From Vibrio marinisediminis (GTDB taxonomy: Bacteria > Pseudomonadota > Gammaproteobacteria > Enterobacterales > Vibrionaceae): a stretch of DNA of 64,000 nucleotides. The notes below the pieces were generated by a model, which was not told the origin of the DNA, did no database searches, and worked only from the letters and a program-made list of their open reading frames with translations. Positions 8,245 through 18,164 of this stretch are shown here, piece after piece. The stretch spans positions 1 through 64,000 of the forward strand of contig NZ_JACFYF010000006.1 in assembly GCF_014050145.1 (NCBI RefSeq), read 5' to 3'. Every line of letters begins with the position of its first letter. The stretch's first letter is position 1. The position numbers and the translations under genes were made by a program.

Positions 8245-8464
8245 TGTCTTTTAACCAAATCTGTAATTGATGCAATTCAAAGGGCCAATTTAACTCGCTT
8301 TCGCCATAAGCTAAAACTGGGATTGTGACGCCGTAACGAGAAAAGAGTTCGTCATCAAAAGCAATGTCGACCACTTCGATTGGGAGTGAAATGTGTAATT
8401 GTTGCGTTAAAGCCAGTGCCATCTCACAGAGATGGCACCCTTCCGTGCTATATAGGGTAATCAA
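8222..8464 (-). CDS. glutaredoxin-like thiol-disulfide protein
   Basis: 80-residue thioredoxin-fold protein with a CxxC redox motif, CHLC at residues 9-12 (STEGCHLCEMAL), and a cis-Pro context TIPVLAY near residue 48. This is the glutaredoxin-family (DUF836-like) small protein often found between rlmKL and uup. The start is a TTG at 8462-8464: it is the only reasonable initiation codon between the in-frame rlmKL stop (8477-8479) and the conserved N-terminus, 12 bases after that stop. It overlaps uup by 23 bases. The electron donor and target are unknown. Confidence 0.85.
   Translation of the reverse strand: MITLYSTEGCHLCEMALALTQQLHISLPIEVVDIAFDDELFSRYGVTIPVLAYGESELNWPFELHQLQIWLKDNGITYHK
8325..8337. 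other. one-mismatch matS-like site
   Basis: GTGACGCCGTAAC matches the matS consensus at 12 of 13 positions, inside the glutaredoxin-like gene. Probably weak or not bound. Confidence 0.25.
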
Positions 8465-8476
8465 GAATCCCGTCCA

Positions 8477-10600
8477 TTAACCTTTATGAGTGACAAGCCA
8501 ACAGTTATGGATGTGTTTGTTGCGAGAGAAATCCAAAGGTAAAGTTTGTGAAGAAATATTCTTCGCTTCCAAACCAAGCTCATCCAACGCTTCCATATCC
8601 ATCTTGAAGTGGCGCTTGTTGTTAGAAAACACAACAGTACCTTGCGGTTTCAATAATCGTTTTAAACTACGCATCAATTGAATATGATCACGTTGAACAT
8701 CAAAACTCTGTTCCATACGCTTCGAGTTTGAGAACGTCGGTGGATCAATAAAGATTAGATCATAGCTACCATTTGCTTTCTCTAACCACTGTAGGCAATC
8801 AGCCTGCTCGTATTGATGTTGACGACCTACTTGCCCGTTTAATTGCATGTTCTCTTTTGCCCACTCAAGATACGTATTTGACATATCGACTGTCGTGGTT
8901 GAACGTGCGCCGCCGCAAGCTGCATGTACTGTTGCAGAACCGGTATAAGCAAATAGATTTAAGAAGTCTTTGCCTGCAGCCATTTGACCTAAACGACGAC
9001 GGGTAAGTTTGTGATCTAAGAATAAGCCAGTATCAAGATAATCTTGTAAGTTAACAATTAACTGAACCCCGTACTCATTCACCTGCAATTTTTCAGACTG
9101 CTGAGCCAGTTTTTGATATTGAGAGCGACCTTTTTGCTTTTCACGTGTCTTCAACACCACTTTATTCGCTTCAATACCGGTTACTTGAATAGCAGCACGA
9201 ATGATGTCGGTTAGACGACGTTTGGTCTTCTCTTCGGCAATTTCTTTTGGTGCGGCGTATTCTTGAATAACGAGGTTATCAAGATAAATATCAATCGCTA
9301 CATTGTACTCAGGCAAATCGGCATCATAGATGCGGTAGCAATCAAGCTCCTCTTTGCGCGCCCACTTGCCAATTTTACCGATATTCTTTTTCAAACGGTT
9401 AGCAAAATCAGGGGCTACTTGAGATTGTGTGACATTGTCACTAGAGCTTTCAATGCTACGAGCAGAGATCTGGTAGTTCTTTTGGTGACACGGTAACGCA
9501 CCATTGTTCAATTTAAACTGCTTGTCGGCACGCATACGCAGGCAGCTAAGCAATTCATCAGAGCTTGAGAAAATAGAGGCATGGCAGCCACCAAACTCTG
9601 ATTTTAGTTGCGCACCGAATGCAGTGTATAACGCGATCAAGCCAGGCTCTGTACCTAAACGCTCACCGTAAGGTGGGTTACATACAATCACACCATCAAC
9701 AAACGATTCAGGACGCTTAATTAACGCGGCGTCACCAACAGAGAAGGTAATTAACTCTTCAACACCAGCACGACGTGCATTGTCTCGTGCCGTTTTAATA
9801 ATTCGCTCATCATTGTCGAAACCGAAGAATTTTGCGTCAACTTTTTTGACGCCACGACGAGCCTGAACCGCCGCTTCCGATTTTACTTCAGCCCACAATT
9901 CAGCGTCGAAATCTTCAAGAACTTCAAAGCCCCAAGACTTACGCTTTACACCTGGTGCTACGTTCGCAGCCATCATTGCCGCTTCAATAACTAGCGTACC
10001 TGAACCACACATTGGATCTAAGAAGTTCTTAGTTGTATCCCAACCACTGCGAAGAATCACCGCAGCAGCAAGGGTTTCACGCAATGGTGCCTTACCCGCT
10101 AACTCTCTGTAGCCACGTTGGTGCAAACCACCACCAACCATATCAATACCAAGCAGTGCTTTGTCTTTATGAAGGCGGACATGAATGCGAAGATCGGCAA
10201 GATCTTTACTGATCGAAGGGCGTGGTAGGTTCTTCTTAGTAAAACAGTCTACCACTGCATCTTTGACTTTCATCGCGCCGTATTGGCTATTGCGAATCTC
10301 TTGGTTAGTACCATTAAAATCAACCACAAACTTTTTCGAGCTATGGAATTGATTAACCCAGTTAACCGCAGACGCCGCAAGATAAAGGTCCATATCATCT
10401 TGGCAGGTAAATTCAGACAAGATACGGACAAAACGGGAAGCCAAACGGCTCCATAAACAACAACGATAGATTTGCTCATTCGTCGCTTTGAACTTTACCC
10501 CAGCCTGTACAGGTTTAGCGTCGGTAATGCCTAGTTTTGTTAGTTCTTCTGCTAACAGGTTCTCTAACCCGTTTGAAGTTACTGCAAGATATTGATGCAT
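8477..10600 (-). CDS. rlmKL: 23S rRNA methyltransferase RlmKL (m2G2445 and m7G2069)
   Basis: Bifunctional enzyme of 707 residues, close to E. coli RlmKL (702). In order: an N-terminal THUMP domain (about 45-155); the RlmL methyltransferase with SAM motif [14 protein letters not shown] near residue 197 and catalytic NPPYGERLG near residue 310; and the C-terminal RlmK methyltransferase with [15 protein letters not shown] near residue 549 and [11 protein letters not shown] near residue 625. It modifies G2445 and G2069 of 23S rRNA during 50S assembly. It is the first gene of a leftward operon with grx, uup and DUF3466. A perfect matS site lies within the coding sequence. Confidence 0.97.
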   Translation of the reverse strand: MHQYLAVTSNGLENLLAEELTKLGITDAKPVQAGVKFKATNEQIYRCCLWSRLASRFVRILSEFTCQDDMDLYLAASAVNWVNQFHSSKKFVVDFNGTNQEIRNSQYGAMKVKDAVVDCFTKKNLPRPSISKDLADLRIHVRLHKDKALLGIDMVGGGLHQRGYRELAGKAPLRETLAAAVILRSGWDTTKNFLDPMCGSGTLVIEAAMMAANVAPGVKRKSWGFEVLEDFDAELWAEVKSEAAVQARRGVKKVDAKFFGFDNDERIIKTARDNARRAGVEELITFSVGDAALIKRPESFVDGVIVCNPPYGERLGTEPGLIALYTAFGAQLKSEFGGCHASIFSSSDELLSCLRMRADKQFKLNNGALPCHQKNYQISARSIESSSDNVTQSQVAPDFANRLKKNIGKIGKWARKEELDCYRIYDADLPEYNVAIDIYLDNLVIQEYAAPKEIAEEKTKRRLTDIIRAAIQVTGIEANKVVLKTREKQKGRSQYQKLAQQSEKLQVNEYGVQLIVNLQDYLDTGLFLDHKLTRRRLGQMAAGKDFLNLFAYTGSATVHAACGGARSTTTVDMSNTYLEWAKENMQLNGQVGRQHQYEQADCLQWLEKANGSYDLIFIDPPTFSNSKRMEQSFDVQRDHIQLMRSLKRLLKPQGTVVFSNNKRHFKMDMEALDELGLEAKNISSQTLPLDFSRNKHIHNCWLVTHKG
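9429..9441. other. matS site (MatP binding)
   Basis: GTGACATTGTCAC is a perfect match to GTGACRNYGTCAC, located inside rlmKL. Confidence 0.85.
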
Positions 10601-10784
10601 AGTGCTCTAGTGTTCTTAATAAATGACCCCGCATTATACCTGACCCGCAGCATATTTCGTTAATTGAATCTCACTTTTCTCGCTCAGAAACCGTTATTTG
10701 GCGATCAAACAACCAAATCCATCTTTGCCTAGCAAGCGAGTAAAAACCGCAATGATTAACCAGAAAATCGCATCATTAGCGATA

Positions 10785-10800
10785 GTGAATACTTATTCAC
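10785..10800. promoter_or_regulatory. ARG-box-like palindrome
   Basis: GTGAATACTTATTCAC has 7-bp arms around CT. Its core TGAAT-N4-ATTCA fits the ArgR half-operator. Only one box is seen, while ArgR operators usually have two adjacent boxes, and no arginine gene is near. Confidence 0.35.
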
Positions 10801-10996
10801 CATAATTTTGGTCTATACCAGACGTTCATTTTGCGTGTAATTTAGTTACAGATTGGGGCTAATAGAGGAATTCTGCCCTAATATCGGTATTGATATGGGA
10901 AATTAATTGAACAAAATTTAATTAGTTCGTTGTGATTTTGTCGGATGAATCACATGCAACTAGAGTTTGAATTTATCGACTGATGGAATTTAAGGC

Positions 10997-11022
10997 AAAA
11001 AAAAGCCAGCACTTAGGCTGGC
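10997..11022 (-). terminator. intrinsic terminator of zapC
   Basis: Minus strand: GCCAGC-CTAAGT-GCTGGC followed by eight T residues, about 34 bases after the zapC stop. Confidence 0.85.
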
Positions 11023-11055
11023 GGGAAATGAATAAACAGGAACGAAACTTTAAAA

Positions 11056-11601
11056 TTAGCCTACCAATCTCATAGGCTGAGTAAGGAAACAATGATTGAT
11101 GATTTGCATTCTGTCATGCATCACTTTGATAGCTTCACCAAAGTTGAGAGCTTTACTGCCATTTAGATTAAACTCGTCCAAATTAATTGACGCACACAAG
11201 CTGGCGGACTCTCCTACTTCCAACACAATAAATACGCCATCACCATGGGCATTTTCGAGTTTAACGAAGTCACCTTCTATTGGGATTAAGGAACCATCAG
11301 ATAAGCTATCAAAAAACCAACTCTTTGGTTGAACTGGCTTATGGAATCTCTTTGCTGCTACACAGTAGAGCGCAAGCTCTGCTTGGCGAGGTTCAGATAA
11401 ATCGAGATGCGAAATCTGCTCTTTATAAGTTTGGAATGCTGAAGCATCATCAACGGTAAACTCGTTAATGCCTACTGCGCATTCTACAATCAATTTTTTT
11501 GCAAGATTTGTCTTGAAAACCATGTCATTGCCTAAATCCAACATCAAATGCTGGTTTGCATCATCATAGTACCAAGTCCATTTGTCGCTGGGTTTAAGCA
11601 T
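11056..11601 (-). CDS. zapC: cell division protein ZapC
   Basis: ZapC stabilises FtsZ protofilaments at mid-cell in the cytoplasm. The 181-residue product is close to E. coli ZapC (180). It begins MLKPSDKWTWYYDDANQHLM and contains conserved LPSW-like and CVAAKRFHKPVQPKSWFFD segments. I use the ATG at 11599-11601; a TTG directly before it would add one residue. It lies downstream of pyrD as in enterobacteria, but a strong terminator separates the two, so it has its own promoter in 11602-11693. Confidence 0.93.
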   Translation of the reverse strand: MLKPSDKWTWYYDDANQHLMLDLGNDMVFKTNLAKKLIVECAVGINEFTVDDASAFQTYKEQISHLDLSEPRQAELALYCVAAKRFHKPVQPKSWFFDSLSDGSLIPIEGDFVKLENAHGDGVFIVLEVGESASLCASINLDEFNLNGSKALNFGEAIKVMHDRMQIINHCFLTQPMRLVG

Positions 11602-11693
11602 CAATCCGATCTCTTTCTATAAGTGAATATAGGTAAAACGCTTAATTACCTTTCCCTCTTTATGCGAAAGTGTATGCACTACGATCGAAAAAA

Positions 11694-11723
11694 AAAGAGG
11701 AAATGAATTATCATTCCCTCTTT
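11694..11723 (-). terminator. intrinsic terminator of pyrD
   Basis: Minus strand: long stem AAAGAGGGAATGA / TCATTTCCTCTTT with one mismatch and a four-base loop, followed by a run of T residues, about 50 bases after the pyrD stop. Confidence 0.85.
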
Positions 11724-11754
11724 AAAATACAATAGATTAGTCTAACTTTTCATT

Positions 11755-11767
11755 GTGACAGCGTCAC
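11755..11767. other. matS site (MatP binding)
   Basis: GTGACAGCGTCAC is a perfect match to GTGACRNYGTCAC. It is intergenic, 6 bases past the pyrD stop codon and before the pyrD terminator. Confidence 0.88.
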
Positions 11768-11773
11768 CTGAAG

Positions 11774-12784
11774 TTAGATATTTTTGACAATCTCTTTTAC
11801 CAACCCTGGACCGTGGTAAATAAAACCAGAATAGACCTGAACTAACTTTGCTCCCGCCATCATCTTCTCTTTCGCAGCAACATATGAATCTATGCCACCT
11901 ACTCCGATGATTGGTAGCTTGTCACCAAGCTCTTCATATAGACGACGAACAACTTCAGTACTGCGCAATTGAACCGGACGTCCACTTAAACCACCCGCTT
12001 CGTTGGCATGTTTCATACCTTCAACGATCGAACGATCCAAAGTCGTGTTAGTCGCGATCACACCATCGATACGATATTTGATCAAAGATTGGCAAATTTG
12101 GCTAATTTCATCATCACTCAAATCAGGCGCAATCTTTAGCGCCAAAGGTACATACTTGCCGTACTTCTCATTTAGCTCTGATTGTTTCGTTTTCAGTTCA
12201 GACAACAACTCGTCTAGTGCTTCACCATATTGAAGAGTACGTAATCCTGGAGTATTTGGTGATGAAATATTAACAGCAATGTATCCTGCGTATTCATATA
12301 CCTTCTCCATACAGATCAAATAGTCTTCTGTACCCTTTTCAATTGGCGTATCTTTGTTTTTGCCAATGTTAATGCCAAGTACGCAATCAAATTTTGCCTT
12401 CTTAACATTATCAATCAGATTATCAACACCTAAATTGTTGAAACCCATTCGGTTGATGATCCCATCAGCTTCTAGCAAACGAAACAAACGTGGTTTGTCA
12501 TTGCCTGATTGAGGGCGAGGAGTCACAGTGCCGACCTCGACAAATCCAAATCCCATTGCATCAAACGCTTCAATACACTCACCATTTTTATCCATACCAG
12601 CAGCAAGACCCACTGGGTTACGGAAAGTGATGCCCATACATTCAACTGGACGGTGCGGAAGTTGTTGACGGTAGAAGAGATCAAGAGGAGTGCCGTTAAA
12701 GCGCTTGAAATTTTGAATTGCTAAATCATGTGCCTTTTCGGCATCAAGTTGGAAAAAGCCAGTCCTGGCTAGACGGTAAAGCAT
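11774..12784 (-). CDS. pyrD: dihydroorotate dehydrogenase (quinone), class 2
   Basis: Oxidises dihydroorotate to orotate with FMN and passes electrons to ubiquinone at the inner face of the cytoplasmic membrane; fourth step of pyrimidine synthesis. The 336 residues equal the E. coli class 2 enzyme. The N-terminal helix for membrane association precedes the barrel. Visible motifs are [22 protein letters not shown] with the class 2 catalytic serine, and the FMN phosphate loop [17 protein letters not shown]. The Shine-Dalgarno GGAGG is four bases before the ATG. Only 46 bases separate it from the GDH stop, and those contain the GDH terminator (see findings). Confidence 0.97.
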   Translation of the reverse strand: MLYRLARTGFFQLDAEKAHDLAIQNFKRFNGTPLDLFYRQQLPHRPVECMGITFRNPVGLAAGMDKNGECIEAFDAMGFGFVEVGTVTPRPQSGNDKPRLFRLLEADGIINRMGFNNLGVDNLIDNVKKAKFDCVLGINIGKNKDTPIEKGTEDYLICMEKVYEYAGYIAVNISSPNTPGLRTLQYGEALDELLSELKTKQSELNEKYGKYVPLALKIAPDLSDDEISQICQSLIKYRIDGVIATNTTLDRSIVEGMKHANEAGGLSGRPVQLRSTEVVRRLYEELGDKLPIIGVGGIDSYVAAKEKMMAGAKLVQVYSGFIYHGPGLVKEIVKNI

Positions 12785-12797
12785 TCTGCCTCCGATA

Positions 12798-12822
12798 GAA
12801 AAAAGCCCCGTGTAAACGGGGC
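12798..12822 (-). terminator. intrinsic terminator of the GDH gene / pyrD leader hairpin
   Basis: Minus strand: GCCCCG-TTTACA-CGGGGC followed by six T residues. It ends only 14 bases before the pyrD start codon. Confidence 0.85.
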
Positions 12823-12830
12823 GATATTAT

Positions 12831-15800
12831 TTACTCATTTGCAGAACAATTCAAATTTAAAAGCATCAATTCGCGTAGTGCGACAGAGAATTTTGCAAAT
12901 TCATGCACAGATCCCACTTTGAACTCATTTAAAATGCTTTCCCATCGATGGAGAGAGACATTATTTGTTGCTATCCAATCTTCAAGAGCTTGTATTACAT
13001 CCACTTGTTCAGGGTGGCATCCGCAACTTAAAACTTGAGCAGTGAGTAAACGTTGCTGCCAATCCAGATCTTCTCGGAATGCCGCACGGGCTAAAGCTTG
13101 CCAATGATTATCCACCGCTTGAGTGTTAATTTGATTCAAGAACCAGTGCAGTGAAAGTCGATCACCTAAACTAAAGTAAAGCTGAGCGGTTTTTTCAACA
13201 CTGATGCCCTTTTCTTTAGATACTGTAGATATATCCAGTACTGAGTATAAGCTCGATAAACGTGCTATATAATTCGCCAACTCAGACGTAATACCTTGTT
13301 CAACCCAAGCTTGAGCTTGCTGATTGTGCTCTTCAACTTCAGAAGGCACTAACAATTGATCCAGTGAATTTTTCACTTTTTCAACATCGCCTTGATAGAG
13401 CTGAACAAGTGTTGCAACTGATTGTCGACCCGTTCTGTTACGTAATATCCATCGACTTAAGCGGCGAAGAGTACGGCGAACGGCAAACATCATGTCATAT
13501 TGTGCTGTGGTATGCGCAATATTATCCAGTTCTCTTAGTTGTTCAAGGACAGTCCTTAGACCAAAAATTTCTCGGGATGCCGCGTAGGCATTGGCAATAT
13601 CAACCACACTAGCGCCGGTTTCTTCTTGAAGACGGGTTACAAAATTGCATCCCATCTCGTTAACCATTTGATTTGCTAGGGCTGTTGCTATAATTTCACG
13701 GCGAAGAGGATGATTAACCATTTGCTCAGAATAGTTACCGCGTAACTTGCTTGGGAAATAGTAAACCAACTGTTGAGCATGGAATTCATCATTAGCGATA
13801 TCATCATGAACCAGTTGCTCTTTCAGAACCATTTTCCCGTAAGCGACCAAAACAGAAAGTTCCGGACGAGTGAGCCCCAGCCCCTGCTTCTCACGCTCAA
13901 GTAATGTTTCATCATCGGGTATGTATTCTAATACTCGATCTAAGTGCCCCGCTTTTTCCATCGCATGAATAAAACGGATTTGCTCTTTTACTAATGAGAC
14001 ACCTTGATAATCGGTCACTGAAATAGACTCGGCTTGGCAGTACGCATCATCAAGAACAATCTCGCCGACTTCATCTTCCATCGACTCTAAAATGGTATTT
14101 CTTTGCTTAACAGTAAGATCACCGTTTGCTACTAAGCCATTGAGGAAGATCTTAATGTTGACTTCATTATCTGAGCAGTCGACGCCACCTACATTATCAA
14201 CAAAATCCGTATTAACTCGACCACCCGCCAGTGCGTATTCAATGCGTCCCAACTGTGTCATACCTAAGTTGCCACCTTCACCAACAACTTTGGCTTTCAG
14301 ATCTCGTCCATCTATACGAAGTACATCATTTGCGCGGTCACCAACATCAGTATGAGTTTCTGTCGACGCCTTAACATATGTGCCGATCCCACCATTCCAT
14401 AAAAGATCCACTTTCATTGATAGCAACATCTTTATAAGATCATTCGGCGCTAATGATGCCTTTTTAGTGCCTAGCATCTTTTGAATTTCGGGGGTCAGTA
14501 CGATCGACTTAGCACGTCGTGGGAAAATTCCCCCGCCAGTCGAAATTAGTTCTTTATTGTAATCCTCCCAGCTTGAACGTGGAAGCTTAAACAAACGATC
14601 GCGCTCTTGCCAACTTGCTGCAGCATCTGGATTAGGGTCAATAAAGATGTGCATGTGGTTAAATGCCGCCACTAAACATGTATGTTTAGACAGTAGCATG
14701 CCATTACCAAACACATCACCCGCCATATCACCAATGCCTACCGTCGTGAAATCTGTGGTTTGGCAATTAACACCCATCTCGCGGAAGTGGCGTTTGACTG
14801 ATTCCCAGCCACCTTTAGCCGTAATCCCCATCGCTTTATGGTCATAGCCATTTGAACCACCAGAAGCAAAGGCATCACCTAGCCAAAAGTTGTACTCAGC
14901 CGAAACAGAGTTGGCAAGATCTGAAAACGTTGCCGTCCCCTTGTCCGCAGCCACAACCAAATATGGATCATCGCCGTCATGGCGTACAACATTTTGTGGT
15001 GGTGAAACTTCGCCATCGACAATATTGTCAGAAACATCAAGTAAAGCGCGGATAAATCGCTGATAACAACGCTGCCCTTCGGCAAATATTTCATCACGGG
15101 AAGTGAGATTAGGCTGTCGCTTACAAACAAAACCACCTTTTGCGCCGACCGGCACGATAACGGTATTTTTAACTTGTTGCGCTTTCACTAAGCCTAATAT
15201 TTCTGTACGAAAATCTTCTTGGCGATCTGACCAACGCAAACCACCACGAGCCACTTTACCACCGCGTAAATGCACCCCCTCAATGTCTGGTGCATAAACG
15301 AAAATCTCAAATGCCGGCACTGGTTGTGGAATCTCTGGAATGTCACTTGGTTTAAGCTTTAACGCCAACCAAGATTTTGATTGTTTGTTGTGATCTACCT
15401 GATAGTAGTTAGTGCGCAGCGTTGCCGTGATCATTTCCATATAACGACGAATAATTCGATCATCATCAAGGCTTTCTACCTGCTCCAGCTGTGCTGTGAT
15501 CTTTGCAACTAATGTACTTTGACCTTTTTCACTACCACGTAATTTAGGATCAAAACGTTTAGTAAACAGCTGCACTAAATCACCCGCAATTTCGGGATGA
15601 TGATTAAGTGTGTCTTCTATATATTGTTGACTAAACGGAAAACCGACTTGGCGCATGTATCGCGCGTAAGCACGCAGAATGGAAATTTCACGCCCGGTTA
15701 ATGAAGCACCTAAAACAAGTCGATTAAAGCCATCGCTCTCTAATTCACCTTGCCAAATTGACGCAAACGCTTGTTGAAAACGATCTCGTGCTTCTCGGAG

Positions 15801-17672
15801 ATCGACACTCTTATCGCTCTTGTGCAACATTGAAAAGTCTAAGATCCAATAGACTCTACCGTTGGCTTTACGGATCTCATAAGGAGATTCACCTATCACT
15901 CGTAAACCAAGGTTTTCAAGCATTGGCATCACATCAGATAGATGGATAGGCTCATCGCGATGATATAACTTGAACCGAACCGCTTTAGAATCACTGGCTA
16001 ACTCTTGAGGTCTATAGAATAACATCCCCAATTTATTATCATCACTCAGCGCTTCTAATCGTTCTATATCCGCGACTGAAGATCCTGGGAGAACATCTTC
16101 CTTATATGATCTTGGGAAGGCACGCATGTACTCTTTTGAAAGTGGTAAACCTTTACTCTCACCAAAGTTTGCCACAATAGCGTCCGATAATCGGTCATCC
16201 CATGTTGAAGATGCTTCAACCAAATTCCGCTCAATCGTTTTAACATCAACATCCATATTATTGTTATCTACTCGCACAATATAATGTGTTCTCGCTAATG
16301 GGCTTTCTGAAAAATACGTCGTAAATTCAACTTCTTTATCACAGCCAAAGTACTGCTTAAGGATGCGTTGAGTTTGACGACGAAGTTCGGTGTTATAACG
16401 ATCTTTGGTCACATACACCATACAACTAAAGAAGCGCCCAAATGGGTCTTTACGGACAAACAATCGCAACATGTCACGATCTTGCATTTGTACGACACCC
16501 ATACCCACTTCTAGCAGTTCTTCTTCTCGAGCTTGCAGTAGTTCATCTCTCGGATAATTTTCAAGAATGTTATGCAACGCTTTATATGAGTACGAACCGC
16601 GTCGGTAACAGCTGGCCTCAAGAATTCGTTCTACTTTTTCACGAATAAGAGGAATGCCCCCGACACTTTGGTTATAAACAGCCGATGTATATAACCCGGT
16701 AAATCGATGCTCACCAACCACCTTGCCATGTTCGTCAAACTTTTTGATACCAATATAATCGGTATATGCAGGTCGATGGATCCGTGAAGCCGTATTGCCT
16801 TTGGTTACGATCAACAAGAACGGTTTTTCAGCCTCAAGTCGTGCCGAATCGGGGAAGTCTGATAGCTTTACTCGGCGCACATGCTTTGGATTGGAAAACA
16901 AACCCAACCCCTTCTCAGGCGTTGGTTTCAGTTCCATCTCTCCATTTTCGTTGATCAGATCATACTCTTTATAACCCATAAAGGTAAAATTATGATCACC
17001 TAACCAACGTAAGAACTTAATCGTCTCTTCATAGTGATCACGTTCGATCTCTATTTTGCCTTGCTGCTTCTCAACTTGATCGGTCACGAGCTTTAGCTTG
17101 TCGACCATAGGTATCCAATCAGCTACCACAAGTTGTGCGTCAGTAAGAATCGTGAAAATTTCATTTTTCAGCGAGGTCATTGCCTCTTTATCACTCAAGC
17201 GGTCGACTTCAACATGAAATATAGAGAGAAGATCCCCTTCACCACTATTAATGGCGCTAATCTCTTGTTTTTTATCACGCTCGATCTGAGTTGGACCATG
17301 CAACATCATGTGAGAAGCAAGATCGAGGCGAGTGAGTGCCATTTTAATAGAGTCGACTAGGAATGGGCTATCTGGCACCACAATTTCTACAATAGTATGG
17401 GTCGATTTCCAACCTTGCTTACTCACTGTAGGGTTAAAGACTCTAACTGAAATATCGTGTGGTTTTTTATCATTCAGGTGATGCCATAAACTGACGACAG
17501 CACCATATAAATCGGATTCGTTTCGCTCAATTAAATCATCATGCGCAATATTACTAAACAGATGTTGGGCGAGTTGGGTCACTAGAGGGCGTTGAGCAAG
17601 TTCGAGTTTGTCTTGAATTAGCTTATATACCTTTTCAAGTAGAACCGGCATTAGAGGTTCACGCACGGTCAT
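12831..17672 (-). CDS. NAD-specific glutamate dehydrogenase, large (GDH-180) type
   Basis: 1613-residue NAD-dependent glutamate dehydrogenase that deaminates glutamate to 2-oxoglutarate and ammonium. This large class has long N-terminal regulatory ACT-like segments (about 1-480), a central catalytic domain and a helical C-terminal region. In the catalytic part I see KGGF (VGAKGGFVCKRQ), DPYLVVAADKGTATFSD, GGSNGYDHKAMGITAKG, and the Rossmann region VVGEGGNLGMTQLGR. The start is the ATG at 17670-17672 (MTVREPLMPVLL), with GGAG seven bases upstream; a TTG five codons earlier would place the Shine-Dalgarno inside the gene. Monocistronic, with its own terminator. Allosteric control by amino acids is known for the family but not visible here. 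Confidence 0.96.
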   Translation of the reverse strand: MTVREPLMPVLLEKVYKLIQDKLELAQRPLVTQLAQHLFSNIAHDDLIERNESDLYGAVVSLWHHLNDKKPHDISVRVFNPTVSKQGWKSTHTIVEIVVPDSPFLVDSIKMALTRLDLASHMMLHGPTQIERDKKQEISAINSGEGDLLSIFHVEVDRLSDKEAMTSLKNEIFTILTDAQLVVADWIPMVDKLKLVTDQVEKQQGKIEIERDHYEETIKFLRWLGDHNFTFMGYKEYDLINENGEMELKPTPEKGLGLFSNPKHVRRVKLSDFPDSARLEAEKPFLLIVTKGNTASRIHRPAYTDYIGIKKFDEHGKVVGEHRFTGLYTSAVYNQSVGGIPLIREKVERILEASCYRRGSYSYKALHNILENYPRDELLQAREEELLEVGMGVVQMQDRDMLRLFVRKDPFGRFFSCMVYVTKDRYNTELRRQTQRILKQYFGCDKEVEFTTYFSESPLARTHYIVRVDNNNMDVDVKTIERNLVEASSTWDDRLSDAIVANFGESKGLPLSKEYMRAFPRSYKEDVLPGSSVADIERLEALSDDNKLGMLFYRPQELASDSKAVRFKLYHRDEPIHLSDVMPMLENLGLRVIGESPYEIRKANGRVYWILDFSMLHKSDKSVDLREARDRFQQAFASIWQGELESDGFNRLVLGASLTGREISILRAYARYMRQVGFPFSQQYIEDTLNHHPEIAGDLVQLFTKRFDPKLRGSEKGQSTLVAKITAQLEQVESLDDDRIIRRYMEMITATLRTNYYQVDHNKQSKSWLALKLKPSDIPEIPQPVPAFEIFVYAPDIEGVHLRGGKVARGGLRWSDRQEDFRTEILGLVKAQQVKNTVIVPVGAKGGFVCKRQPNLTSRDEIFAEGQRCYQRFIRALLDVSDNIVDGEVSPPQNVVRHDGDDPYLVVAADKGTATFSDLANSVSAEYNFWLGDAFASGGSNGYDHKAMGITAKGGWESVKRHFREMGVNCQTTDFTTVGIGDMAGDVFGNGMLLSKHTCLVAAFNHMHIFIDPNPDAAASWQERDRLFKLPRSSWEDYNKELISTGGGIFPRRAKSIVLTPEIQKMLGTKKASLAPNDLIKMLLSMKVDLLWNGGIGTYVKASTETHTDVGDRANDVLRIDGRDLKAKVVGEGGNLGMTQLGRIEYALAGGRVNTDFVDNVGGVDCSDNEVNIKIFLNGLVANGDLTVKQRNTILESMEDEVGEIVLDDAYCQAESISVTDYQGVSLVKEQIRFIHAMEKAGHLDRVLEYIPDDETLLEREKQGLGLTRPELSVLVAYGKMVLKEQLVHDDIANDEFHAQQLVYYFPSKLRGNYSEQMVNHPLRREIIATALANQMVNEMGCNFVTRLQEETGASVVDIANAYAASREIFGLRTVLEQLRELDNIAHTTAQYDMMFAVRRTLRRLSRWILRNRTGRQSVATLVQLYQGDVEKVKNSLDQLLVPSEVEEHNQQAQAWVEQGITSELANYIARLSSLYSVLDISTVSKEKGISVEKTAQLYFSLGDRLSLHWFLNQINTQAVDNHWQALARAAFREDLDWQQRLLTAQVLSCGCHPEQVDVIQALEDWIATNNVSLHRWESILNEFKVGSVHEFAKFSVALRELMLLNLNCSANE

Positions 17673-17874
17673 AATCACACTCCACAATTAGAATTCTATT
17701 TTGTCGGGATGTCACAAGCACTATGTGTTGATGTAAGCATAGCGCTTAATCTTAATAATACTGTTTCATTGTATCGATTATGTTGATGAAAGGTTAACTA
17801 TTTCCGGAGCAGTGAAGATGAAATGTTTGAGAATGTGATTAAGGTTTTGTTTAAACTTCTGCCAAATACCTTTG

Positions 17875-18093
17875 TCACAGAACTTCTAACTTAACGAATT
17901 TACTATTTTGGTCAGTTGTTAGGCGAAAGCGCCCTTTCAAACCTAATTGAGTGACAAATGGGCGAAACCTCGTTGCTGGTAACTGAAGACGTAAACCATT
18001 ATCCGTCATTACGACGATGTTGTTTGCCGCGCCATTGTAATGAGTAAGGTAAACTTGATATGGGATATTTAGCGAGAAGTAGTAGTAATTCAT
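17875..18093 (-). CDS. DUF2835 family protein
   Basis: 72-residue protein recognised as DUF2835 from MNYYYFSLNIPYQVYL, the central VVMTDNGLRLQLPATRFRPF and the terminal GRFRLTTDQN motif. It is predicted beta-rich and cytoplasmic with no known function. It lies between pepN (upstream, same strand, separated by a strong terminator) and the GDH gene. Confidence 0.85.
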   Translation of the reverse strand: MNYYYFSLNIPYQVYLTHYNGAANNIVVMTDNGLRLQLPATRFRPFVTQLGLKGRFRLTTDQNSKFVKLEVL

Positions 18094-18118
18094 GTCTTAT
18101 CGTATTAGCCAAATGTGA

Positions 18119-18144
18119 AAAGCAGCGGCAATTGCCGCTGCTTT
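18119..18144. terminator. pepN terminator (perfect 26-bp palindrome)
   Basis: AAAGCAGCGGCAA and its exact reverse complement are directly joined. On the minus strand it follows the pepN stop by about 20 bases and ends in TTTTCAC. Confidence 0.8.
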
Positions 18145-18164
18145 ATATTATCAACAATCTCAGA

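Larger units (their letters stand above)
10601..11055. other. 455-base intergenic region, rlmKL leader and zapC terminator
   Basis: It holds the zapC terminator at its right end and must contain the rlmKL promoter. The only other clear structure is an ARG-box-like palindrome at 10785-10800. I find no open frame with a ribosome binding site and no recognisable RNA gene. Confidence 0.5.
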
